This document shows positions 36,193 to 44,377 of a stretch of DNA of 64,000 bases, one piece after another. The stretch comes from Streptosporangium becharense (GTDB lineage: Bacteria; Actinomycetota; Actinomycetes; Streptosporangiales; Streptosporangiaceae). Made by a program: the position numbers and the translations under genes. The DNA lies in contig NZ_JACHMP010000001.1 of the NCBI RefSeq assembly GCF_014204985.1, positions 4,588,001 through 4,652,000 of the forward strand, given 5' to 3'. The stretch's first letter is position 1. Every line of letters starts with the position of its first letter. Below the pieces are notes generated by a model that made no database searches, was not told the DNA's origin, and worked only from the letters and a program-made list of their open reading frames with translations.

Positions 36193-37509
36193 GTGGATCG
36201 CAACTCCAAGCACATCGTGGTCGTCGGCGGAGGCTACGTCGGCCTCTACACCGTGCTGCGCCTCCAGCACACGCTCCGTAAGGAGCTGCGTGACGGAACC
36301 GTGCGAATCACCGTCCTGACCCCCGAATCCCACATGACCTACCAGCCCTTCCTCCCCGAGGCCGCGGCGGGCAACCTGTCGCCCCGGCACGTGGTGGTCC
36401 CGCTCCGCCGGGTCCTGAAGAAGGCGACCATCCTCAACGGCAAGGTCACCAAGGTGAACCACGCCGCCAAGACCCTCGACTTCGCACCCAACGTGGGCAC
36501 CCCGCACGAGATCGAGTACGACATCGTGGTCATGGCCGCGGGTTCGGTCTCGCGTACCCTCCCCATCCCCGGGCTGGCCGACGCCGCCATCGGCTTCAAG
36601 ACGGTCGGTGAGGCGATCGCGCTGCGCAACCGGGTGCTGGGACTGCTCGACCGCGCCGAGAGCGACGAGGACGAGGCCCTGCGCAGGCGAGCCCTGACCT
36701 TCGTGGTGGTCGGTGGTGGCTTCGCGGGCATCGAGGCGCTGGCCGAGCTGGAGGACATGGCGACCGACGCCGTCCGCTACTACCACAACGTCAAGCGTGA
36801 GGACTTGCGCTGGGTCCTCGTCGAAGCCACCGACCGCATCCTCCCCGAGGTCGGCCCCGAGATGGGCAAGTGGACCGCCGAGCAGCTGCGCGAGCGCGGC
36901 ATCGAGGTCAAGATGAACACCCGGCTGGAGTCCTGCGAGGGCGGCCTGGTCAAGCTCTCCGACGGTGAGGAGTTCGAGTCGGCCACCATCGTGTGGACCG
37001 CCGGCGTCAAGGCCAGCCAGGTCGTCAACGCGGGTGACCTGCCCTTGGACGAGCGCGGCCGGATCAAGACGACGACCCGTCTCACCGTGGCCGGGGTCGA
37101 GGACGCCTTCTCGGCCGGCGACGTGGCCGGGGTGCCCGACGTGACCAACCCGGGCCAGTACTGCGCACCCAACGCCCAGCACGCCGTCCGGCAGGCGAAG
37201 GTGCTCGCCGACAACATCACCCGCCGGCTTCACGGTAAGGAGCTGGTCGACTACCGCCACAAGTATGTCGGGTCGGTGGCGGGACTGGGCCTCCACAAGG
37301 GGGTGGCCAACGTCTACGGGATCAAGCTGCGGGGAATTCCCGCGTGGTTCATGCACCGCACCTACCATTTGTCGCGGGTGCCTACGTTGAATCGCAAGGT
37401 TCGCGTGATGGCGGACTGGACGCTGGCGCTTTTCTTCAAGCGGGAGACCGTCTCGCTCGGGGAGATCGAAGCGCCGCGGGCGGAGTTCAAGGCCGCGGCG
37501 ACGACCTGA
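36193..37509 (+). CDS. ndh: Type II NADH:quinone oxidoreductase (NDH-2)
   Basis: Non-proton-pumping membrane-associated flavoenzyme that passes electrons from NADH to menaquinone. The 438-aa product has the FAD Rossmann motif IVVVGGGYVGLYTVLRL (residues ~8-24), the NADH Rossmann motif FVVVGGGFAGIEALAEL near residue 173, DAFSAGDVAGVPD (second FAD contact) and QHAVRQAKVLADNI. The C-terminal amphipathic region lies around WTLALFFKRETV. GTG 36193 follows GAAGGAT by about ten bases. A perfect Rex operator directly upstream implies redox control. A strong hairpin follows. Confidence 0.94.
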   Translation: MDRNSKHIVVVGGGYVGLYTVLRLQHTLRKELRDGTVRITVLTPESHMTYQPFLPEAAAGNLSPRHVVVPLRRVLKKATILNGKVTKVNHAAKTLDFAPNVGTPHEIEYDIVVMAAGSVSRTLPIPGLADAAIGFKTVGEAIALRNRVLGLLDRAESDEDEALRRRALTFVVVGGGFAGIEALAELEDMATDAVRYYHNVKREDLRWVLVEATDRILPEVGPEMGKWTAEQLRERGIEVKMNTRLESCEGGLVKLSDGEEFESATIVWTAGVKASQVVNAGDLPLDERGRIKTTTRLTVAGVEDAFSAGDVAGVPDVTNPGQYCAPNAQHAVRQAKVLADNITRRLHGKELVDYRHKYVGSVAGLGLHKGVANVYGIKLRGIPAWFMHRTYHLSRVPTLNRKVRVMADWTLALFFKRETVSLGEIEAPRAEFKAAATT

Positions 37510-37572
37510 GTCCCCGGTCTCGGGGTGAGCGGTGGCCGGAGTCTCGTCCGGCCCCGCCGCCGATCCCCGTGT

Positions 37573-37612
37573 CCACGGCCCCGTTCCCGGTCCACCGGGG
37601 GCGGGGCCGTGG
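37573..37612 (+). terminator. Terminator after ndh
   Basis: CCACGGCCCCG (37573-37583) pairs perfectly with CGGGGCCGTGG (37602-37612), with an inner CCGG/CCGG pairing in the loop, about 65 bp after the ndh stop. Confidence 0.65.
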
Positions 37613-38208
37613 CGGTTTCCACCCGCGCTGACGGTGCCGGTGGCGAGCCGGCCGGCGCGGTCGCCGAGGCGCACCCGGCCTCCCCGGGACGTGCGCGCGA
37701 ACCCGGGGCCGCGCGTGGCCGCCTCCGTGACCGGTTCGCCCGCCTCCGTGACCGGTTCGCCCGCCGCCGTGGCGCGCGTTCGGCGGCCCCGTAGGCGGCG
37801 TGGACCGGCGGCGGTTCTTCGCCGGTACCTTTTCCCGCCCCGGTCCGTCCGCACGCCGGAGGGGGCGTCACGGTCGCTTTCCGCCCCGTCCCCGTCTTCC
37901 GCCGGAATCCGCTCGCGGGCGCCGCCGACGTCGCGGGGGCCGGGGTGATCGCCGGACGCCGCAGATGATGCGCCGTCGGCTCACATGTCGCGTTCCGGAT
38001 GGTTTCCGGGACGGCGTTCCCGGTGCCGTCCACGGTGAACGCTCCGGCACCGGTGATCCTCTCACCACCCGAGCCCACGCTTTCGGGGGCCCGCCGTCTC
38101 CGGCGTCAACTTGACCATCTCGGTGGTGTGCTATTCCTTGACCGGGTCGCCGGAGTGCGGACGGTCCGCGGATTGGCGAAGAGAGTCATGGGATGGAGGG
38201 CTTGAACA
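37613..38208. other. Long spacer without supported gene
   Basis: About 600 bp between the ndh terminator and the tRNA promoter region. Several open frames exist on both strands, but they are Arg/Pro/Gly-rich, lack ribosome binding sites and overlap one another, as expected for chance frames in GC-rich DNA. A short tandem repeat is the only clear structure. Confidence 0.5.
37721..37762. repeat. Perfect 21-bp tandem duplication
   Basis: The 21-bp unit starting GCCTCCGTGACCGGTT occurs at 37721-37741 and 37742-37762 with no mismatch, inside the spacer between ndh and the tRNA. Confidence 0.85.
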
Positions 38209-38238
38209 GTTACGTATGAGTGATTCGTTACGTATGAT
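38209..38238 (+). promoter_or_regulatory. Repeated element and likely -10 upstream of the tRNA
   Basis: GTTACGTATGA occurs at 38209-38219 and 38227-38237. The second copy provides TATGAT (38233-38238), six bases before the tRNA 5' end, a fitting -10 position. The -35 is not clear. Confidence 0.4.
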
Positions 38239-38244
38239 TGCGGC

Positions 38245-38317
38245 GCCCCCGTAGCCCAATGGCAGAGGCAAACCCCTTAAAAGGGTTCGAGTGAGGGTTC
38301 GAGTCCCTCCGGGGGCA
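38245..38317 (+). tRNA. tRNA with UAA anticodon and class I fold (Leu codon UUA)
   Basis: A 73-nt tRNA with perfect acceptor stem GCCCCCG/CGGGGGC and discriminator A. The anticodon stem AACCC/GGGTT encloses loop CTTAAAA (anticodon TAA at 38278-38280). The T arm GAGGG-TTCGAGT-CCCTC is canonical. The variable loop is only CGAGT, so it lacks the long arm that defines normal class II tRNA-Leu. The D stem has three pairs plus a C-A mismatch. A36-A37-A38 fits MiaA modification. Decoding of UUA follows from the anticodon, but the charged amino acid is uncertain. CCA is not encoded. Confidence 0.78.
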
Positions 38318-38789
38318 CAGGATTGCCTATTTAACGGCCCGGCCTGTGACCAGTGGAAATATGGGAACAGCCGGGTTTCGGCACGGTGTCGATTGTGGGA
38401 GTGCCTGGTATAAAACAGTAACCATGAGGAGTGGGACGAATACGGACAGGTCCCCCGCCTTGGCGGCGTTTTCCGGCGGGCGGCGGATGCTCTCCTTGAC
38501 CGGCCTGCCCCATCCGCCGCCGTCGCTGTGATCACCGTCACTGTGATCGCCGGCGTCGCCGTGACGGTGTCCGCCACCGTGGTCGCCGATGTCGCCGTGA
38601 CGGTGTCCATGACCGGTCCCGGTGCCGCTCAGGCGAGGGCCGGACGTCCCGGTGCCGCTCCGCCGGGAGGTCGGCGCACAGGGCACGGAAACCGGGAACC
38701 AGATGTGCGGGCCGTTCGTTGACGACAGCGGCGGTAGCCGTGCGACCGCTTGGACAACTTAGATATCAGCACGATACGGCCGTGTGACA
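38318..38789. other. Spacer downstream of the tRNA
   Basis: No gene is supported. The first ~110 bp are AT-richer. A minus-strand frame here runs across the tRNA and is rejected. Repeats occur at 38555-38608. No integrase or attachment-site duplication was seen next to the tRNA. Confidence 0.45.
38555..38608. repeat. 18-bp direct repeat with 36-bp period
   Basis: GTCGCCGTGACGGTGTCC occurs at 38555-38572 and 38591-38608, with related GTGATCGCCG and GTGGTCGCCG units around it. Confidence 0.75.
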
Positions 38790-38817
38790 ACCTATCGAAT
38801 ACGCTGATCGCATAGGT
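38790..38817. promoter_or_regulatory. Inverted repeat upstream of the BI-1 gene
   Basis: ACCTAT (38790-38795) and ATAGGT (38812-38817) form a perfect inverted repeat with a 16-bp spacer, ending about 18 bp before the start codon. It overlaps likely promoter sequence; function is speculative. Confidence 0.3.
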
Positions 38818-38835
38818 CGCAGCGTGGAGGCAGCG

Positions 38836-39615
38836 ATGGAGAGTAAGAACCCCGTATTCAGCCGGCAAGCCAAGGGCCACCAGGCCTGGGGGCCGGCTCC
38901 GACGCCCAGTGATCTTCAGGGCATGTACGACGCGCCGTCCTACGCGCCGCCCGCGCAGCGGACGATGACGATCGACGACGTGGTCGTGCGCGGCTTCATC
39001 ACCCTGGGCACGCTGGTCGTGTCCGCAGCGGTGGCCTGGGTGCTCAACCTGGGCATGGCCGCGATGATCGCCGGTGTGCTCGTCGGCCTGGTGCTGGGCC
39101 TGATCGTCTCGTTCAAGCAGAGCACCAACCCGGTGCTGATCCTCGGCTACTCGGTCGCCTACGGTGTGGCCGTCGGTGTGATCAGCCACGTGTACAACGA
39201 TCTGTACAACGGCATCGTCTTCCAGGCGGTGGTCGGCACCGCGCTGGCCTTCGGCGCGATGCTGACGGTGTACGCCCTGCGCATCGTCCGGGTCACGCCG
39301 AAGTTCACCAAGTTCGTCGTGGCCGCGGCCCTGGCCCTGATGGGCCTGGCGCTGGTCAACCTGCTCGCCGGCTTCTTCATCGAGGACGGCATCGGCATCC
39401 GCTCGGGTGGCCCGCTGGCCTACGTCTTCAGCGTCGCCGCCATCCTGGTCGGGTGCTTCTTCCTGCTCCTCGACTTCGACGAGGTCGAGCGCGGGGTCCG
39501 GGCCGGTGCTCCGGAGAAGTACTCGTGGCTGATGGCCTTCGGCCTGACCGTCACCCTGGTCTGGATCTACCTGGAGATCCTGCGCTTCCTGAGCTACTTC
39601 ACAAGCAACGACTAG
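38836..39615 (+). CDS. Bax inhibitor-1/YccA-family membrane protein
   Basis: Integral membrane protein of 259 aa with an N-terminal cytoplasmic segment that begins MESKNPVFSRQAKG, typical of the actinobacterial YccA group. Seven hydrophobic segments follow, with the C-terminal LLLDFDEVERGVRAGAPEKYSWLMAF region conserved in the family. ATG 38836 is chosen because GGAGG lies five bases upstream. The family is linked to ion leak and membrane protease control; the role here is unknown. A textbook terminator follows. Confidence 0.88.
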   Translation: MESKNPVFSRQAKGHQAWGPAPTPSDLQGMYDAPSYAPPAQRTMTIDDVVVRGFITLGTLVVSAAVAWVLNLGMAAMIAGVLVGLVLGLIVSFKQSTNPVLILGYSVAYGVAVGVISHVYNDLYNGIVFQAVVGTALAFGAMLTVYALRIVRVTPKFTKFVVAAALALMGLALVNLLAGFFIEDGIGIRSGGPLAYVFSVAAILVGCFFLLLDFDEVERGVRAGAPEKYSWLMAFGLTVTLVWIYLEILRFLSYFTSND

Positions 39616-39626
39616 GACATACGACG

Positions 39627-39657
39627 AACCCCGCCCGGAGCCTGTCCGGGCGGGGTT
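39627..39657 (+). terminator. Rho-independent terminator after the BI-1 gene
   Basis: AACCCCGCCCGG (39627-39638) pairs perfectly with CCGGGCGGGGTT (39646-39657) over a seven-base loop, followed by TCT. Confidence 0.88.
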
Positions 39658-39800
39658 TCTCATGTCCGAGAGCGGGCACGCCGGTGAACACAAGGCGACA
39701 GGCTGTCGGCGAACCGCGCCGGAAGAGAGCTCCCGAGGGCTTGCTATCTGCGCATTCGTGATGCACTGTCGAGCAAAGGAGCCTATCCGTGGAGGTGCTC

Positions 39801-40028
39801 ATGTCGTTGAACCACTCGCTGGAGACGCAGAACAAGCTGATCGCCAGAGTCCCGGACATCACGGGACGCGCACTCCCAGAGTGGTTCCAAGCCATCGACA
39901 ACGGCCCGGCTTTCCTTCGTTGTGAAGAGCGCGCCAACTGGCTCGCCGACGAGCACGGGCTGTCCCACGGCTACGCCGCCGCGATCGTGCACGAGCACGA
40001 GCGGCACCGTCGTACCCGTCACCTGTAA
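39801..40028 (+). CDS. Small DUF4287-like protein
   Basis: A 75-aa protein matching the DUF4287 pattern in its middle: LPEWFQAIDNGPAFLRCEERANWLADEHGLSHGYAAAIVHEHERHR. Such domains are found alone or next to DUF5655 in actinobacteria and have no known activity. ATG 39801 is chosen because GGAGG lies five bases upstream. It stands alone, between a terminator on each side. Confidence 0.8.
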   Translation: MSLNHSLETQNKLIARVPDITGRALPEWFQAIDNGPAFLRCEERANWLADEHGLSHGYAAAIVHEHERHRRTRHL

Positions 40029-40041
40029 GCCGTCCAGTCAC

Positions 40042-40071
40042 AAGCCCGCGCCGCTCCGGTGGTGCGGGCTT
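40042..40071 (+). terminator. Terminator after the DUF4287-like gene
   Basis: AAGCCCGC (40042-40049) pairs with GCGGGCTT (40064-40071) over a 14-nt loop, 13 bp after the stop. Confidence 0.7.
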
Positions 40072-40096
40072 CGTCGTGCGTGGGCATGATGGAAGC

Positions 40097-40507
40097 ATGG
40101 ATCTTGACCAGGCGAGGGCTTTCCTCCGTGACAACCATCGGGCGGTCATGCTGACCCGGCACGCCGACGGGCGTCCGCAGCTCTCACCCGTCACCGTGGG
40201 GGTGGACGCCTCGGGGAAGGCGGTCGTCAGCACCCGGGAGACCGCGGTGAAGGTTCGCAACCTGCGCCGGGACCCGAAGGTGACGCTCTGCGTGACGACC
40301 GACGCCTTCTTCGGGCCGTGGGTCCAGATCGAGGGCGTCGCGGAGGTCGTCTCGCTGCCCGAGGCGATGGAGCCCCTGGTCGACTACTACCGCGACATCT
40401 CCGGCGAGCATCCCGACTGGGACGACTACCGGGCCGCCATGGAACGGGACCGGCGGGTGATCGTGAGGATCGAGATCACCCGTGCCGGTCCCGACGTCCA
40501 CGGCTGA
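40097..40507 (+). CDS. PPOX-class F420-dependent (or FMN) oxidoreductase
   Basis: Split beta-barrel flavin/deazaflavin-binding protein of 136 aa. Features are MDLDQARAFLRDNHRAVMLTRHADGRPQLSPV at the start, STRETAVKVRNLRRDPKVTLCV (phosphate-binding strand) and GPWVQIEGVAEVVSLPEA. This is the layout of the actinobacterial F420-dependent TIGR03618-like group. ATG 40097 has only a weak GGAAG nearby. The substrate is unknown. It converges on the thiolase gene. Confidence 0.85.
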   Translation: MDLDQARAFLRDNHRAVMLTRHADGRPQLSPVTVGVDASGKAVVSTRETAVKVRNLRRDPKVTLCVTTDAFFGPWVQIEGVAEVVSLPEAMEPLVDYYRDISGEHPDWDDYRAAMERDRRVIVRIEITRAGPDVHG

Positions 40508-40525
40508 CCGCCGGCCGGGGGAAGC

Positions 40526-41746
40526 TCAGCTGAGGCGCTCCAGGACCATGGCCATGCCCTGCCCGCCGCCGACGCACATGGTCTCCAGACCGATCGACTT
40601 GTCGTGGAAGGCCAGGCTGTTGATCAGCGTGGAGGTGATGCGGGCGCCGGTCATGCCGAAGGGGTGGCCCAGCGCGATGGCGCCGCCGTTGACGTTGAGC
40701 CGGTCGAGGTCGATGCCGAGCTCCCGGTAGGACGGGATGACCTGGGCGGCGAACGCCTCGTTGATCTCGACGAGGTCGACGTCGCCGATGGACATGCCCG
40801 CCCTGGCCAGTGCCTGCCTGGACGCCTCGACGGGGCCCAGGCCCATGATCTCGGGGGACAGGCCGGTCACGCCGGTGGAGACGATCCGGGCCAGCGGGGT
40901 GATGCCGAGCTCGGCGGCCCTGGTGTCGCTCATCACGACCACCGCCGCGGCGCCGTCGTTCAGCGGGCAGCAGTTGCCCGCGGTGACGGTCCCGTCAGGG
41001 CGGAAGGCCGGCTTGAGCTGGGAGACCGCCTCGTAGGTGGTGCCGGCGCGCGGGCCGTCGTCCTTGGTGACGACGGTGCCGTCCGGCAGGGTCACCGGGG
41101 TGATGTCCTTCTCCCAGAAGCCGTTGGCGATGGCCTTCTCCGCCAGGTTCTGCGAGCGGACGCCGAACTCGTCCTGCTCCTGACGGGAGACGCCCTTCAG
41201 CCCGGCCACGTTCTCCGCCGTCTGGCCCATGGCGATGTAGACGTCGGGCAGCCGGTTGTCCTCGCGGGGGTCGCGCCAGACCCCGCCGCCGCCCTCGGCC
41301 GCCTTGGCCGAGCGGGTGCACGCGTCGGCGAAGAGCGGGTTCTGCGTCTCGGGCAGCGAGTCGGAGTTGCCCTTGACGAAGCGGGAGACGCACTCCACAC
41401 CCGCCGACACGAACACGTCGCCCTCGCCCGCCTTGATCGCGTGCAGCGCCATCCGGGTGGTCTGGAGGGAGGAGGCGCAGTAACGGGTCACGGTGGTGCC
41501 CGGCACGCCGTCCAGGCCGAGCAGGGTGGTCACCACCCGGCCGATGTTGAAGCCCTGTTCGCCGCCCGGCAGGCCGCAGCCCAGCATCAGGTCGTCGATG
41601 GTGGCCGGGTCGAGCTGGGGGACCTTGGCCAACGCGGCCTGGATGATCTGTACGGTCAGGTCGTCGGGACGGATGTCCTTGAGGGACCCCTTGAAGGCGC
41701 GTCCGATGGGCGAGCGCGCGGTCGCGACGATGACTGCCTCGGGCAT
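40526..41746 (-). CDS. Acetyl-CoA acetyltransferase (thiolase)
   Basis: Thiolase of 406 aa that cleaves or condenses acyl-CoA and acetyl-CoA. The acyl-accepting Cys 90 is in TRYCASSLQTT. NEAFAAQVI, NGGAIALGHPFGMTGAR (catalytic His) and CVGGGQGMAMV (second catalytic Cys) are intact. It stands alone without other beta-oxidation genes, so degradative and biosynthetic roles cannot be separated. Confidence 0.94.
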   Translation of the reverse strand: MPEAVIVATARSPIGRAFKGSLKDIRPDDLTVQIIQAALAKVPQLDPATIDDLMLGCGLPGGEQGFNIGRVVTTLLGLDGVPGTTVTRYCASSLQTTRMALHAIKAGEGDVFVSAGVECVSRFVKGNSDSLPETQNPLFADACTRSAKAAEGGGGVWRDPREDNRLPDVYIAMGQTAENVAGLKGVSRQEQDEFGVRSQNLAEKAIANGFWEKDITPVTLPDGTVVTKDDGPRAGTTYEAVSQLKPAFRPDGTVTAGNCCPLNDGAAAVVVMSDTRAAELGITPLARIVSTGVTGLSPEIMGLGPVEASRQALARAGMSIGDVDLVEINEAFAAQVIPSYRELGIDLDRLNVNGGAIALGHPFGMTGARITSTLINSLAFHDKSIGLETMCVGGGQGMAMVLERLS

Positions 41747-41868
41747 GTGGCTCTCCTGGGTTCGTTTTCAGTCCTCCTGCGGAGCGTACCGCGCGGTATG
41801 CCGGAATCCACGACCGGGGGCCGGTGAAACAGAACTTTGTACGGGACGCACAAGGGGGTGCGCCGAAC

Positions 41869-43218
41869 TCAGCCGTACATGCCCGGCAGGGTGCCGGCGC
41901 CGTCCTTGACGCCGTGCAGGCCGCCCTTCTCGTCACGCCACATCCGCCAACCGTCGTGGCTGCCGGTGAACCAGGCGGGCGGCGCGGGCGAGCCCGCCAC
42001 CCGGCCGCCGTCGGACAGCCGGAACTCGCACAACGCGGCCACCGAGTAGAAACCCGGGCTCTGCCCCTTGAGGGGGAGCGGCTTGGGGTCGGTGACGCAG
42101 AAGGACCAGCCGCGTTCGGTCTTCACCTCGGCACCGCGGCCGGTGGCCAGGTCGAAGGCGTGGCCCGGTTTGCCGTGCCGGAGGAAGCCGATCTTCTCCA
42201 TCCGCGGCGGGAAGGCCAGCCACCAGCCCGGCTCCGGGACCTGCGTGGCCGGGATCTGCCCGAGGACCCGGCCGCTTGCGGCGTCCAGCCGGGCGAACCC
42301 GCCGTACTGGCCCTGCTGGTCGACCGGGCGGACCACCGGTGCGAACCCCGGGCTGCCGCTTGGGTAGACGCGCACCACCGACGGACGCATCCAGTTGACC
42401 GTGCCGTCGGCGAGCTTCACGGAGAACAACCCGAAGGCGGAGACCTTGCCGCTCTTCGGATCGGTGTAGGGGGCGACGTAGCCGACCAGGTCGCCCGCCG
42501 CCGCGCCGAACGACCAGCCGCCCGACAGGTCGACCCCGGAGCCGAGCGCCTGCTCGACGGGGAGCTGCCAGGCGACCTTGCCGGTCCTCAGGTCGCGTGC
42601 CTCCAGGACGGGATGGCGGGCCAGCCGGAGGAACACCGCGCGGGAGTCGTCGGACCACTCGACCTCGGCGATGCCGGGGAGCTTCCACCTGGTCCGGCCG
42701 GTGGCCGGGTCGAGCACGACGAGGCGGGCGCCGGCGAGGGCGGTGTGCTCGGAGACGCACACGAGCCTTCCGCACCGTTGCGGGCCGAAGGTGGAGTGAA
42801 CCGGGCGGCTCCACCGGCGCTCGCCGGTCCTGGCGTCGCGGCCGACGAGCGCGGCCTTCCAGCGACCCTGCCGGACGGGGTCGACCGCCACGGCGACGGA
42901 CCGTCCCGGGGCGGTCTCGACGATCGCCGGGGCGGGCACGCCCATTCCCGGCAGGCGGCCCGCCATGGTCGCCGGATGAGCCCACAGCCGCCGGCCGGTG
43001 GCGAGGTCGAGGGCGACCGTCTCCAGCGTGCCGTCCGGTCTCAGGGAGGTGGCGGTGGCGACGCCGCCGGCGGCGTCGGTGCGGCTGACCGCGTTCACCC
43101 CGGCGTTGTGCCAGGTGGGATGGTCCGGGGCGGCCGCTTCGCTGCCGGAGCAGCCGGCCAGGGCCACAGCTCCGGCGAGCACCAGGGCCGGGTTCGCGAT
43201 GGGCCGGATCACGGGCAT
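41869..43218 (-). CDS. PQQ-like beta-propeller lipoprotein
   Basis: Predicted lipoprotein of 449 aa. The signal peptide ends in lipobox LAGC (residue ~23) and the mature part is an eight-bladed-type propeller with repeats such as LDLATGRRLWA, GRDARTGERRWS, LDPATGRTRWK and RDLRTGKVAWQ. Two Cys in RCGRLVCVSE could form a disulfide. No catalytic site is visible, so a binding or scaffold role outside the membrane is likely. GTG/ATG choice follows the signal sequence start at 43218. Confidence 0.82.
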   Translation of the reverse strand: MPVIRPIANPALVLAGAVALAGCSGSEAAAPDHPTWHNAGVNAVSRTDAAGGVATATSLRPDGTLETVALDLATGRRLWAHPATMAGRLPGMGVPAPAIVETAPGRSVAVAVDPVRQGRWKAALVGRDARTGERRWSRPVHSTFGPQRCGRLVCVSEHTALAGARLVVLDPATGRTRWKLPGIAEVEWSDDSRAVFLRLARHPVLEARDLRTGKVAWQLPVEQALGSGVDLSGGWSFGAAAGDLVGYVAPYTDPKSGKVSAFGLFSVKLADGTVNWMRPSVVRVYPSGSPGFAPVVRPVDQQGQYGGFARLDAASGRVLGQIPATQVPEPGWWLAFPPRMEKIGFLRHGKPGHAFDLATGRGAEVKTERGWSFCVTDPKPLPLKGQSPGFYSVAALCEFRLSDGGRVAGSPAPPAWFTGSHDGWRMWRDEKGGLHGVKDGAGTLPGMYG

Positions 43219-43270
43219 TCACTCCAATGGGGGCGAGGCGTGACGGCTTCGCCGCGGAGGGTGACCGCGT

Positions 43271-44245
43271 TCAGGCGTCGTCGGGCCGCGCCCCGGGCCG
43301 TCGGCGGAGCAGGGTCACCCATCGTCCGTAGGTGCCGGTCGCTCGGCCGGCGACGCGGGTCGCGGAGACCTCGGCGCCGGGCTCCTCCGCGGCCTTGACC
43401 GCCGCGAGGTAGATCGACTCGCTGCGCCGGACCCGCGGCTCGGGCCACAGTCCCAACGCGTTGCACACAGAAGGTAGCACCGCGTAAGCAACCTGTAGAT
43501 AACCTTGAGCAGATGGGTGGTAACGATCAAGACTGAACATCTCGGCCGGGTTCGTGTCGAACTCCGGGCCCAGCAGGTCCGCGAAGGCCACCGTCCGCCC
43601 GCCGGCCTCGACCACGGCGACCGTCTGGGCGGCGGCGAGCTGCCGGCTCCAGCGCCGCGTCACCCAGCGCAGCGGCTGTGCGATCGGCCGGACCGTGCCC
43701 AGGTCCGGGCAGGTGCCGACGATCACCTCCGCCCCCGCCTCCCGCAGCCTGCGCACGGCCTTCTGTAAGTGCCGTACGGCCTGCGCGGGCGGCGTCTGGG
43801 AGGTGATGTCGTTGGCGCCGACGAAGACGACCGCGACCTCCGGCCGTGCCCTGAGCGCCTCGTCCACCTGGTCGCCCAGGTCGGCGGAGGTCGCCCCGGA
43901 CCTCCCGGCCACGGTCAGCCGCACCGGCCGCTCGGCGATCACCGCGAGGCCGCAGGCGATCAGCACGCCGGGCGTCTCACCCGGATCGGTGGTGCCCAGG
44001 CCGACGGACGTCGAGTCGCCGAGCATGACCATCCGGATCGGCTCACCTCCGAAGGCGCCGTAGACCCCGTCCGAGGGCGGTCCGTCGGTGCCGTGCGGCC
44101 GGCCCACGATGCGGCGGGCCACCAACGCCTCGGCCAGCAGCAGGCCGTAGGCCGCAGCGCCAAGGGCGGTGAGCCCTCCTCCGCCCATCGCCGCGGCGGC
44201 CGCGATGCGCCGGGCGGTGCGGGCCGCCCCGGGTGTCCCGCTCAC
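43271..44245 (-). CDS. SGNH/GDSL hydrolase with N-terminal membrane segment
   Basis: Esterase-fold protein of 324 aa. Block I is MLGDSTSVGLG (catalytic Ser), block III VFVGANDIT (Asn), block V DRYHPSAQGY (Asp and His). A hydrophobic stretch at residues ~16-38 suggests an anchor or signal peptide. GTG 44245 is preceded by GGGAG about nine bases away. The open frame extends to 45964 but there it only shadows cbs. It is divergent from cbs. The acyl or acetyl substrate is unknown; polysaccharide or lipid deacylation is possible. Confidence 0.87.
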   Translation of the reverse strand: MSGTPGAARTARRIAAAAAMGGGGLTALGAAAYGLLLAEALVARRIVGRPHGTDGPPSDGVYGAFGGEPIRMVMLGDSTSVGLGTTDPGETPGVLIACGLAVIAERPVRLTVAGRSGATSADLGDQVDEALRARPEVAVVFVGANDITSQTPPAQAVRHLQKAVRRLREAGAEVIVGTCPDLGTVRPIAQPLRWVTRRWSRQLAAAQTVAVVEAGGRTVAFADLLGPEFDTNPAEMFSLDRYHPSAQGYLQVAYAVLPSVCNALGLWPEPRVRRSESIYLAAVKAAEEPGAEVSATRVAGRATGTYGRWVTLLRRRPGARPDDA

Positions 44246-44377
44246 GTGGCGTTGCTCCCTCCGTAAGGGGCGGTAGCGTTGCCTTGAAAGCCAGCCGAGT
44301 CCCCGCCACCCCCATGGGATCACGGCGATCAACACAACAAGCTGACAAAGCTTCGGTATTTCGAGGTGATCATCCCG

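Noticed and set aside
37362..38078. 238-codon minus-strand frame in the ndh-tRNA spacer
   Set aside because: It overlaps ndh antisense, is Arg/Pro/Ala-rich and lacks a ribosome site or domain.
38131..38610. 159-codon minus-strand frame
   Set aside because: It runs across the tRNA at 38245-38317 and consists of repeat-derived Thr/Ala/Val sequence.
38245..38835. Integration of a mobile element at the tRNA
   Set aside because: No integrase, no direct repeat of the tRNA 3' end and no phage or plasmid genes were found nearby.
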